Position numbers and translations under genes: made by a program. A DNA stretch of 64,000 nt, from positions 992,001-1,056,000 of the forward strand of contig NZ_SOAM01000001.1 of assembly GCF_004364555.1 (NCBI RefSeq), written 5' to 3'. Positions 6,502 through 14,542 of this stretch are shown piece after piece (position 1 is the first letter of the stretch; each line of letters opens with the position of its first letter). The DNA is from Amnibacterium kyonggiense (lineage in GTDB: Bacteria; Actinomycetota; Actinomycetes; Actinomycetales; Microbacteriaceae). Under the pieces are notes generated by a model that worked only from the letters and a program-made list of their open reading frames with translations, searched no databases and was not told the DNA's origin.

Positions 6502-8772
6502 TCAGTCCTGGTGGGGGGCGAAGTTCCGGAGGCGGAGGCTGTTCGTCACGACGAGCACGCTCGACAGCGCCATCGCGGCGGCCGCGATGAGCGGGTTGAG
6601 CAGGCCGGACGCGGCCAGCGGGATCGCGGCGATGTTGTAGCCGAACGCCCACACGAGGTTGCCGCGGATCGTGCCGAGCATCTTCCGCGCGAGCGCGACG
6701 GCGTCCGGCACCGCGCGGAGGTCGTCGCGGACGAGGATCACGTCCGCGGACTTCATCGCGACGTCCGTGCCGGTCACGATCGCCATGCCGAGGTCGGCGG
6801 AGGCGAGCGCCGCCGCGTCGTTGATGCCGTCGCCGACCATCGCGACCTTCCGGCCCTGCCGCTGCAGGTCCGCGACCACCGCGGCCTTGTCGGCCGGGAG
6901 GACCTCGGCGATCGTCTCGTCGACGCCGAGCGAGGCGCCCACCGCCGCGGCGGCGCGCGTCGTGTCGCCCGTCAGCAGCACGGTCCGCAGGCCCATCGCC
7001 TGGAGCTGCGCGATCGCCTCCCGCGCCGTCGGCTTCACGTCGTCCGCGAGGCCGAGCACGCCGGCCGCCGCGCCGTCGACGGCGAGGAGGACCAGGGTGC
7101 GGCCCGCGTCCTCGAGCTGCGCGACGTCCGCCTCGAGGGCATCCGGCAGCGCGACGCCCTGCTCCACGAGCAGACGGCGGTTCCCGGCGAGCACCCGGCG
7201 GCCGCCGACCGTGCCCGCGGCGCCGAGGCCGCTCAGCGCCTCGAAGCCCTCGACCGGGTCCGGCCGGCCGAGCTCCGCGGCGGCGGCGCCGGAGACCGCG
7301 CGGCCGATCGCGTGCTCCGACGACTGCTCGAGCGCACCCGCGAGGCCGAGGAGGTCCTCCCGCGTCCAGCCCGCCAGCGGCCGGACCTCGGCGACGGTGA
7401 AGGCGCCGGTCGTGACCGTGCCGGTCTTGTCGAGGACGACGGTGTCGATCCGGCCGCTCGCCTCCAGGGCGTCCTGCCCCTTGACGAGGATGCCGAGCTG
7501 CCCGCCGCGGCCGACGCCGACCATGAGCGCGGTCGGCGTCGCGAGCCCGAGCGCGCACGGGCAGGCGATGATCAGGACGGCGATGCCGATGCCGATCGCC
7601 GCGCCGAGCGGGGCGCCGGCGAGCAGCCAGCCGGCCGTGACGAGCACCGCGAGCGCGATGACGGCCGGGATGAAGACGCGGCTGATCCGGTCGACGAGCT
7701 TCGTGACGCCGGCCTTGCGGCGCTGCGCCTCGTCCGCGATCGCCGCGAGCTGCGCGAGCCGGGTGTGCTGCCCGACCCGCTCCGCGACGATCGTGAGCGC
7801 ACCGGCGCCGTTCACCGTGCCGGCCGCGACGGCGGAGCCCGGCTCCACCTCGACGGGCGCGGTCTCGCCGGTCATCGTGCTCGTGTCGACGGACGACCGG
7901 CCCGCCTCCACGACGCCGTCCACGGGGACCGCGGTGCCGGGGCGGACGATCAGCACGTCGCCCGGCCGGACCTGGCCGGCCGGCACCTCCACGTCGCCCT
8001 CCGGCGTGCGGAGGACGACGGTGCGGGACGCGAGGCCGGAGATCGCGTGGAGGACGTCGCCCGCGCGGCGGCGGGAGCGCGTCTCGAAGTACCGGCCGCC
8101 GAGCTGGAACGTCACCATGCCGGCCGCGACGTCGAGGTAGATCGCGTCCGCGCCCGGCGGCGTCGGGCCGAACCCGATCCAGTAGCCGGCCGCCGACGGG
8201 CCGCCGACGAGCACGACGAGCGCCCAGACGAACGACACGATCGCGCCGAGGGACACGAGCGTGTCCATGCTGAGCGAGCCCGAGCGGAGGTTCCGGAACG
8301 TCGCGCGGTGGAAGGGCCATGCGGCCCAGGTGACGATCGGCACGGCGAGCAGCACGCAGACGAGCTGCCAGCCGGGGAAGCGCCACGCGGGCACGAGCGC
8401 GAGCAGGATCGTGAGGTCGCAGAGCGGCACGCTGAGCAGCGCCGAGACGGCGAGCCGGCGGCGGAGGGAGTCGATCCGGTCGCTCGTCGCGCGGCGCGAC
8501 CACTCGTCGTCGCCGGGCGTGTGCAGGGCGGCCCTGTACCCGGCCTTCTCGACCGCCGCGATGCCGGCGGCCGTGTCGCCGCCGAGCCCGACGACGGTCG
8601 CGCGCTCGGTGGCGAAGTTCACGCTCGCGGTGACGCCGTCCAGCCTCCCCAGCTTGCGCTCGATGCGGGTCGCGCAGGCGGAGCAGGTCATGCCCGCGAT
8701 GTCGAGCTCGACGACGTCGTCCAGGGGTTCGACCGTCGGCCGGTCCGTCAGCACGGCGTCGGTCCGAGCCAC
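6502..8772 (-). CDS. copA: Copper-translocating P1B-type ATPase
   Basis: A 756-residue heavy-metal P-type ATPase. The N-terminal HMA domain has GMTCSAC (about residues 27-33). The membrane metal site is CPC (Cys404-Pro-Cys406), the signature of Cu(I)-type pumps. The phosphorylation motif DKTGT begins at Asp448 and the hinge is GDGINDAAAL. The usual SEHP locus of the N-domain reads SSEHAIGRAV, where alanine replaces the common proline. GTG 8772 is chosen over TTG 8784 because GGAGG then sits 5 bases upstream. It is divergent from the ctaG fusion gene, with a BlaI-type operator between them, so both are probably induced together. Confidence 0.95.
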   Translation of the reverse strand: MARTDAVLTDRPTVEPLDDVVELDIAGMTCSACATRIERKLGRLDGVTASVNFATERATVVGLGGDTAAGIAAVEKAGYRAALHTPGDDEWSRRATSDRIDSLRRRLAVSALLSVPLCDLTILLALVPAWRFPGWQLVCVLLAVPIVTWAAWPFHRATFRNLRSGSLSMDTLVSLGAIVSFVWALVVLVGGPSAAGYWIGFGPTPPGADAIYLDVAAGMVTFQLGGRYFETRSRRRAGDVLHAISGLASRTVVLRTPEGDVEVPAGQVRPGDVLIVRPGTAVPVDGVVEAGRSSVDTSTMTGETAPVEVEPGSAVAAGTVNGAGALTIVAERVGQHTRLAQLAAIADEAQRRKAGVTKLVDRISRVFIPAVIALAVLVTAGWLLAGAPLGAAIGIGIAVLIIACPCALGLATPTALMVGVGRGGQLGILVKGQDALEASGRIDTVVLDKTGTVTTGAFTVAEVRPLAGWTREDLLGLAGALEQSSEHAIGRAVSGAAAAELGRPDPVEGFEALSGLGAAGTVGGRRVLAGNRRLLVEQGVALPDALEADVAQLEDAGRTLVLLAVDGAAAGVLGLADDVKPTAREAIAQLQAMGLRTVLLTGDTTRAAAAVGASLGVDETIAEVLPADKAAVVADLQRQGRKVAMVGDGINDAAALASADLGMAIVTGTDVAMKSADVILVRDDLRAVPDAVALARKMLGTIRGNLVWAFGYNIAAIPLAASGLLNPLIAAAAMALSSVLVVTNSLRLRNFAPHQD

Positions 8773-8798
8773 ATCCGCCTCCAAGCGTCGGGGTGCGA

Positions 8799-8815
8799 TC
8801 TACGAATTGTAGAAT
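8799..8815. promoter_or_regulatory. BlaI-type operator, copy 3, between copA and ctaG
   Basis: TCTAC-GAATT-GTAGA at 8799-8813 is a perfect 5+5 dyad with the same 5-base spacing as the copy at 3510-3524. On the plus strand TAGAAT (8810-8815) resembles a -10 for the ctaG-side gene; on the minus strand TACAAT (8811-8806) resembles a -10 for copA. One bound dimer could shut both divergent promoters. Confidence 0.75.
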
Positions 8816-8851
8816 CTCGGGGCTCGACCGGCCGCGCGACGAGAGGGATCC

Positions 8852-10942
8852 ATGACCACGGAGACCGCCGTCGCCGCCGCGCCCGCGGGGGAGACGCCGC
8901 AGCGGCGCGCAGCGCGCGGCCGCATCGACCCGCTCCTCGCCGCCGCCGCGCTGCTGCCGGTCGCGGCCGTCGCGGTCGCCGTCGTGCTGCTCGGTTCCGC
9001 GCCGTACCGGGTGCTCGGGCCGAACGTCCCGGACCTCGGCACGTCGCTCACCACCGCCGTGCTGCAGGGGATCGCCGGGGTGGCGGCCGCCGCGTGCGCC
9101 GGGGGCCTGGCCTACGGCGTGCTCGCGCGGCAGCGCGCGGGCGAACGCCGGCTGGTCGTCGACTGGTTCGGCGACGCCCGGCTCGCTGCGGTGTCCGCGG
9201 GCGTGTGGGCGGTCGCCGCCGCGGCGCTCGTGGCCGCCGACGCCGCCGACGCGGGCGGCCAGTCGCTGTCCCGCCTGCTCGTGCCCGGCGCCCCGGGCTA
9301 CCTCTTCTCCTACTCCTACGTGCCGACCGCCTGGCTCGTGACCGCGCTGCTCGCCGCGGCGATCGCCGTCACGGCCTTCCTCGCGCGGACCTGGCAGACG
9401 CACGCGGCGCTGCTCGGCGTCGCCCTCGTCGCCGTGCTCCCGCCGGTCGTCGTCACCCAGGTGCTCGTCGGCCCGAACCACGACTTCGGCAGCGACGCGG
9501 CGATCGTCGGCACGCCGGCCGCCGCGGTGCTGCTCGGCCTCATCGGGGTCGCGCGGCTGCGGACGGTCGCCGGCCCGCTGCCCGGGCTCGTGTCCCTCCG
9601 GCGCACCTGGGTGCTCCTCGGCCTCGCGTGGGCCGCGACCACGGCCACGGAGGTCGTGATCGCGCTCTTCGAGCTGTGGAGCTCGCCGTTCCTCGGGTCC
9701 GCCACCGCGTGGCTGTTCCTCGTGCGGTTCGTGCTGCTCGCCGCCCTCGCGCCGCTGATCGCGCAGGGCCTCCGCGCCTCCCGCGGCGCGACGGACCTCG
9801 CGGCCGTCCGGCGGACCTCCGCGCGGCTGGTGCGGATCGCGCTGCTGCCCGCGGCGCTGCTGCTCGGCGTCGCGCTGATCATGGCGCGCATCCCGCCGCC
9901 CCAGTACTTCGTGCCGACCTCGGTGAACCAGACGTACTTCGGGTACGACCTGGAGTCCGCCCCGACCCTGGCCGTGATGCTGTTCGACTGGCGGCCGAAC
10001 CTCCTGTTCCTGCTCGTCTCGGTCGTCGGGGCGGGGCTCTACGTCGCGGGCGTCGTCGTGCTGCGACGCCGCGGGGACGCGTGGCCGGTCGGCCGGACGG
10101 TCGCGTGGGTGCTCGGCTGGACGGTCGTCGTGCTCACGACCTCCAGCGGGCTGGGCCGGTACTCGAGCGCCGTGTTCAGCCTCCACATGATCCTGCACAT
10201 GGCGCTGAACATGCTCGGCCCGCTGCTGCTCGTGCTCGGCGGCCCGATCACGCTGGCGCTCCGCGCGCTGCCGGCGCACGGCCGGTCCGCGGCCGCCGGG
10301 GTGCGGGAGTGGATCGCGGCGATGCTCGCGTGGCGCGTCACGCACGTGCTCTTCAACCCGCTGTTCGTGTTCATCCGGTTCATCGGCGCGTACTACGTGC
10401 TCTACTTCACGCCGATCTTCGACTTCGCCCTCCGCTACCACTGGGCGCACCAGCTGATGAACGCGGAGTTCCTCGTCGTCGGCGTGATGTTCTACGGCCT
10501 CGTGATCGGCGTGGACGCGCCACCGCGGCCGATCCCGCACATCGGCAAGCTCGGGATGGTGCTCGCCGCGATGCCGTTCCACGCCTTCTTCGGCGTCGCG
10601 GTGATGACGAGCAAGGATGTGATCGCCGGCGACTTCTACCGGTACATCAGCGAACCGTGGGCGGGGAACCTGCTCGCCGACCAGGCGACCGGCGGGGGCA
10701 TCGCCTGGGGCGCCGGCGAGCTGCCGCTCGTGATCGTCATCGTGGCGCTCGTCACGCAGTGGGCGCGGCAGGACGGCCGCGTCGCCGCGCGCACGGACCG
10801 GCACCTCGACCAGGGCACGGACGACAGCTTCGAGGCGTACAACGCGATGCTGGCGAAGCTCCAGTCCCGGGACCGCGAGCCCGCCTCCGCCGCTCCGGGC
10901 GCCGCCGCCGCGCCCGCCGCCGCTCCGGAACGCGACGCCTGA
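8852..10942 (+). CDS. ctaG: CopD-CtaG fusion, cytochrome c oxidase assembly membrane protein
   Basis: A 696-residue membrane protein. The first half (about residues 30-330) is a CopD-like bundle; the second half (about 370-650) is a caa3-type CtaG domain with the histidine-rich segment LHMILHMALNMLGP and conserved PIFDFALRYHWAHQLMNAEF. CtaG-type proteins help deliver copper to cytochrome c oxidase. This fused arrangement is known from actinobacteria. The C-terminal tail is Ala/Pro-rich and probably disordered. GAGAGGGA lies upstream of ATG 8852. It shares an operator-containing intergenic region with copA, linking copper export with oxidase metallation. Confidence 0.9.
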   Translation: MTTETAVAAAPAGETPQRRAARGRIDPLLAAAALLPVAAVAVAVVLLGSAPYRVLGPNVPDLGTSLTTAVLQGIAGVAAAACAGGLAYGVLARQRAGERRLVVDWFGDARLAAVSAGVWAVAAAALVAADAADAGGQSLSRLLVPGAPGYLFSYSYVPTAWLVTALLAAAIAVTAFLARTWQTHAALLGVALVAVLPPVVVTQVLVGPNHDFGSDAAIVGTPAAAVLLGLIGVARLRTVAGPLPGLVSLRRTWVLLGLAWAATTATEVVIALFELWSSPFLGSATAWLFLVRFVLLAALAPLIAQGLRASRGATDLAAVRRTSARLVRIALLPAALLLGVALIMARIPPPQYFVPTSVNQTYFGYDLESAPTLAVMLFDWRPNLLFLLVSVVGAGLYVAGVVVLRRRGDAWPVGRTVAWVLGWTVVVLTTSSGLGRYSSAVFSLHMILHMALNMLGPLLLVLGGPITLALRALPAHGRSAAAGVREWIAAMLAWRVTHVLFNPLFVFIRFIGAYYVLYFTPIFDFALRYHWAHQLMNAEFLVVGVMFYGLVIGVDAPPRPIPHIGKLGMVLAAMPFHAFFGVAVMTSKDVIAGDFYRYISEPWAGNLLADQATGGGIAWGAGELPLVIVIVALVTQWARQDGRVAARTDRHLDQGTDDSFEAYNAMLAKLQSRDREPASAAPGAAAAPAAAPERDA

Positions 10943-10994
10943 TCCGATCCCCTCCCGGGGCGCCGCGCTTCCGAACCCCGTCATCGGCGGCCGT

Positions 10995-11000
10995 TAGAGT
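10995..11000 (+). promoter_or_regulatory. -10-like box of the Nramp gene
   Basis: TAGAGT, 21 bases before GTG 11022. AGGGGAG lies between, so this transcript would carry a short leader with a ribosome binding site. No BlaI-type dyad is present here. Confidence 0.35.
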
Positions 11001-11021
11001 CGCGGGACCGAGGGGAGCGCG

Positions 11022-12269
11022 GTGCCGACTGCGGAGGCGATGACGTCGGCGGCGACGAAGCCGCCCGAGCGCCGCCTCCTCCGCCTGCTCGGGCCCGCGT
11101 TCGTCGCGGCCATCGCCTACGTCGACCCGGGGAACGTCGCGGCGAACCTCTCGGCCGGCGCCCGGTACCAGTACCTGCTCGTCTGGGTGCTCGTGGCCGC
11201 GAACGCCACGGCCGTCGTGGTGCAGTACCTGTCAGCGAAACTCGGCGTCGTCACCGGCCGCACCCTGCCGGAGCTGCTCGGCGACCGCCTCCCGCGCGGT
11301 GGCCGGCTCGCCTTCTGGGCGCAGGCGGAGCTCGTCGCCGCCGCGACCGACCTCGCGGAGATCATCGGCGGCGCGATCGCCCTCCAGATCCTGTTCGGCG
11401 TCCCGCTGCTGCCGGGCGGCGTGCTCGTCGGCGCGATCTCACTCGCGATCCTCGCGATCCAGTCCGTGCGGGGGCAGCGGACGTTCGAGGCCGTCGTCAT
11501 CGCGCTGCTGGCGGTGATCACCGTCGGTTTCGTCGCGGGCGTCGTCGTCAGCCCGGTGGACTGGGGCGCGGCCGCGGAGGGCCTCGTGCCCCGGTTCCGC
11601 GACTCGGGCTCGGTGCTCATCGCGGCGAGCATGCTCGGCGCGACGGTGATGCCGCACGCGATCTACCTCCACTCGGCGCTCGCGCGCGACCGCCACGGGA
11701 CCTCCGCGGACCCCGCCCGCATCCGCACGCTGCTGCGGGCGACCCGCCTCGACGTCGTCCTCGCCCTGGTCATCGCCGGGTCGGTGAACATCGCGATGCT
11801 GCTGCTCGCGGCCTCGTCGCTCGCCGGCGTCGAGGGCACGGAGACGATCGAGGGCGCGCACGCCGCGATCGGCGCGGCGCTCGGCCCGGTCGTCGCCGCG
11901 GTGTTCGGGGTCGGCCTGCTCGCGTCCGGCCTCGCGTCGACCTCCGTCGGCGCCTACGCGGGCGCGACGATCATGGCCGGCCTGCTGCACGTGTCGGTGC
12001 CGCTCGTCGTGCGCCGGATCGTGACCCTGATCCCGGCGCTCGTCATCCTCGGGATCGGCGTCGACCCGACCCTCGCGCTCGTGCTCAGCCAGGTCGCGCT
12101 GTCGATCGGCATCCCGTTCGCGCTCATCCCGCTCGCCGTGCTCACGAGCCGGCGCGCCGTGATGGGCGACCTGGTGAATCCGATCCCGCTGCGCGTCGTC
12201 GCGGTGGTCGTCAGCGTCCTCATCGTGACGCTGAACGTCACCCTCCTGGTCCTCACCGTCTCCGGCTGA
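11022..12269 (+). CDS. Nramp-family divalent metal/proton symporter
   Basis: A 415-residue transporter with about eleven hydrophobic segments. The TM1 metal-binding motif DPGN (35-38) and the TM6 motif MPH (about residue 210, in TVMPHAIYLHS) are both intact, so it should carry Mn2+ or Fe2+ with protons into the cell. The GTG at 11022 has AGGGGAG at good distance; ATG 11040 is a weaker alternative. It follows the ctaG fusion on the same strand with a 79-base gap and its own -10-like box, so it is a neighbour of the copper cluster rather than clearly a member. A family-A inverted repeat begins 3 bases after its stop. Confidence 0.92.
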   Translation: MPTAEAMTSAATKPPERRLLRLLGPAFVAAIAYVDPGNVAANLSAGARYQYLLVWVLVAANATAVVVQYLSAKLGVVTGRTLPELLGDRLPRGGRLAFWAQAELVAAATDLAEIIGGAIALQILFGVPLLPGGVLVGAISLAILAIQSVRGQRTFEAVVIALLAVITVGFVAGVVVSPVDWGAAAEGLVPRFRDSGSVLIAASMLGATVMPHAIYLHSALARDRHGTSADPARIRTLLRATRLDVVLALVIAGSVNIAMLLLAASSLAGVEGTETIEGAHAAIGAALGPVVAAVFGVGLLASGLASTSVGAYAGATIMAGLLHVSVPLVVRRIVTLIPALVILGIGVDPTLALVLSQVALSIGIPFALIPLAVLTSRRAVMGDLVNPIPLRVVAVVVSVLIVTLNVTLLVLTVSG

Positions 12270-12271
12270 GT

Positions 12272-12356
12272 TGCACGGATCAGGACCGATGCGCCGACAC
12301 GCCGTCCTCCGGCGCTGTGGCGCGGCGTGTCGCCGAATTCGTCCTGATCCGTGAAA
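12272..12356. repeat. Intergenic inverted repeat, family A, copy 1
   Basis: Outer arms CACGGATCAGGAC (12274-12286) and its complement (12341-12353); inner arms CGACACGCCG (12295-12304) and CGGCGTGTCG (12323-12332). It fills the gap between two convergent genes and lies 3-7 bases from their stops. There is no U-tract, so it is not a textbook intrinsic terminator. Two further copies lie at 21476 and 56352. Confidence 0.85.
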
Positions 12357-12362
12357 ACCGGG

Positions 12363-14465
12363 TCAGCGGTGGGGGAGGACCGCGGCCAGGCGGGCGGCGC
12401 GGGTCGAGGCGAAGACGTCCTCGAGCGGCATCGGGACGCCGTCCGGGCCGGCGAGGGGGACGCGCCAGTTCGGGTACTCGTCGAGCGTGCCCGGCTGGTT
12501 CTGCGTCCGCCGGTCGCCGACGAGGTCGACGAGGGCGGCGCTCACGAGCCGCGCCGGCGTGAGCCCGAGGTACCGGTGGAGGGCGAGCACGGTCGCCTCC
12601 TCATCCGCCCCCTCGGGGAGCAGCCCGCGCGAGCGGACCTCGTCGAGCCACACGCGCTGCTCCGCCCGGTCGGCCTCGAGCTCCTCCTCGACTGGGCGGG
12701 TCAGCAGCCCGAGCTCCGCCCGCAGCCGCACGTGCGCCCCCTCCAGGTACCCGGCGGTCGGCGGCAGGTCGTGCGTCGTCACGGACGCGAGGCACTGCTC
12801 GCGCCAGCGCTCGGCTGGCAGCGCCCCGCCGTCCGCGGTCTCGAACCAGAGGATGGAGGTGCCGAGGATCCCGCGGGACGCGAAGTACTCCCGGGCCGAC
12901 GGGTCGACGACGCCGAGGTCCTCCCCGACGACGACCGCCTGGGCCCGCACGGCCTCGAGCGCGAGGACGCCGATCAGCGCCTCGTGGTCGTAGTAGACGT
13001 ACGCGCCCCGGTCGGCCTCCTGCCCCTCCGGCACCCACCAGAGGCGGAACAGGCCGATGATGTGGTCGACCCGGACGCCGCCCGCGTGCCGCAGCACCGC
13101 GCGGATCAGGTCGCGGAACGGGGCGTATGCGGAGGCCTCCAGCGCGTCCGGCCGCCACGGCGGCTGCAGCCAGTTCTGGCCGAGCTGGTTGAACGGGTCC
13201 GGCGGGGCGCCGACCGCGACGCCGCGGGCGTAGGCGGCGCCGAGCCGCCACGCGTCCGCGCCGCCCGGGTGCACGCCGACGGCGAGGTCGTGCATCACCC
13301 CGACGCCCATGCCCGTCGTCAGCGCCTTCTCCTGCGCGTGCGCGAGCTGCTCGTCGAGCAGCCACTGCAGCCAGCACGTGAAGTCGATCTCCTCCGCGTG
13401 CTCCTCCGCGAACGCGACCACCGCGGGAGATGCGGGGGAGCGGAGGTCCTCCGGCCAGGTGCGGGCGTCGTTCCCGTGCACCTCGGCGAGCACGCTCCAG
13501 GTCGCGAAGTCGGTGAGCGCGACGCCCTCCCGGCGGCGGAACGCGGCGAGGTCGAGCTCGCGGCCCGCGCTCCGCGGCACCGCGAAGAGCAGGCGCAGCG
13601 CCTCCCGCTTCGCGGCCCACGCGGCGTCCCGGTCGATGCGGTCGCCGCTCGCCCGCTCGCGCACCCGCCGGGCGAGCACCGCGAACCGAGCGCGGGCCCG
13701 GGAGGGCAGCGCGGCGATCTCCGGCACCGCCTCGACGCGCAGGTACAGCGGGTTGAAGAACCGGCGGGAGGACGGGAGGTACGGGGACGGCTCGAGCGGC
13801 GGCACCGGCTCCGCGGCGTGCAGCGGGTTGACGAGCACGGAGTCCGCACCGAGGTCGGCACCGGCCCAGACCGCGAGGTCGGTGAGGTCCGTCAGATCGC
13901 CGACGCCCCACGATCCGGCCGAGCGGACGCTGTAGAGCTGCGCGGCGAGGACCCAGCCGCGCCGGTCGCCCATCCGCTCCGGCAGCCCGACGCGGGCGGG
14001 CGTGACGACGAGCGGCGCCGCAGCGGTCGTGTCGCCGGAGCTGGCGACGAGCCGGTGGTAGCCGAGGGGCAGGTCGCCGGGGATGCGGAACGTCGCCTCG
14101 CCGACGCGCCGGCCGTCGACCTCCCGCGGCTCGACCCACTGGTCGACCTGCTCGAGGTCGCGACGGCCGCCGAGCTCCAGCTCGACCGCGAGCGCCGCCG
14201 GTGCGCCGTCCGGGACGTGCACCCAGACGAGCCGGTCGACGCCCTGCACCGCAGTCGTGCAGGCGGGCAGCGTCCGCCGCCAGGGCGCGTCCCACGCGTC
14301 CTGCAGCGCGGCGGCCGGGTCGGCCGGGTCGACCCCGAGCGCCCGCAGCACCGCGGTGAGCGTCTCCGCGGACACCGCCTGCGTGACGCCCTTCCAGTCC
14401 GTGAAGGAGGTGGACACGCGGTGGGCGTGCGCGAGGTCGACGAGGGGCTGGTCCGGCAGCGTCAC
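12363..14465 (-). CDS. malQ: 4-alpha-glucanotransferase (amylomaltase, GH77)
   Basis: A 700-residue GH77 enzyme that transfers alpha-1,4-glucan segments between maltooligosaccharides in glycogen/maltose metabolism. Visible family segments are VNPLHAAEPVPPLEPSPYLP, GVRVDHIIGLFRLWWVPEG (nucleophile region), VVGEDLGVVDPSAREYF (acid/base region) and TTHDLPPTAGYLEG. An N-terminal extension of about 170 residues is usual for actinobacterial MalQ. GTG 14465 has GAGAAT 6 bases upstream, fitting a leaderless start. It is transcribed alone, convergent with the Nramp gene and divergent from the serine hydrolase gene. Confidence 0.93.
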   Translation of the reverse strand: MTLPDQPLVDLAHAHRVSTSFTDWKGVTQAVSAETLTAVLRALGVDPADPAAALQDAWDAPWRRTLPACTTAVQGVDRLVWVHVPDGAPAALAVELELGGRRDLEQVDQWVEPREVDGRRVGEATFRIPGDLPLGYHRLVASSGDTTAAAPLVVTPARVGLPERMGDRRGWVLAAQLYSVRSAGSWGVGDLTDLTDLAVWAGADLGADSVLVNPLHAAEPVPPLEPSPYLPSSRRFFNPLYLRVEAVPEIAALPSRARARFAVLARRVRERASGDRIDRDAAWAAKREALRLLFAVPRSAGRELDLAAFRRREGVALTDFATWSVLAEVHGNDARTWPEDLRSPASPAVVAFAEEHAEEIDFTCWLQWLLDEQLAHAQEKALTTGMGVGVMHDLAVGVHPGGADAWRLGAAYARGVAVGAPPDPFNQLGQNWLQPPWRPDALEASAYAPFRDLIRAVLRHAGGVRVDHIIGLFRLWWVPEGQEADRGAYVYYDHEALIGVLALEAVRAQAVVVGEDLGVVDPSAREYFASRGILGTSILWFETADGGALPAERWREQCLASVTTHDLPPTAGYLEGAHVRLRAELGLLTRPVEEELEADRAEQRVWLDEVRSRGLLPEGADEEATVLALHRYLGLTPARLVSAALVDLVGDRRTQNQPGTLDEYPNWRVPLAGPDGVPMPLEDVFASTRAARLAAVLPHR

Positions 14466-14542
14466 GCGCCGATTCTCGCCCGCCCTCCTGGGTCTGGACG
14501 GGGTCCGGACGGCGCTCAGCCGCGCCGCGGAACAGTAGGCGC

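Noticed and set aside
8772-8784. TTG 8784 as start of copA
   Set aside because: No ribosome binding site at suitable distance, whereas GTG 8772 has GGAGG 5 bases upstream.
6323-10984. Very long open frame (about 1550 codons) on the strand opposite to the CopC-D/CtaG genes
   Set aside because: Arg/Gly/Ala-rich low-complexity translation antisense to well-conserved genes. It is a product of extreme third-position GC, not a gene.
6511-11043. Long plus-strand open frame across copA
   Set aside because: Antisense to the clear P-type ATPase reading frame and devoid of recognisable motifs.
12272-12356. Family A repeats as ordinary intrinsic terminators
   Set aside because: Stems are longer than usual, two-tiered, and not followed by a U-tract on either strand; kept as repeats with possible terminator function.
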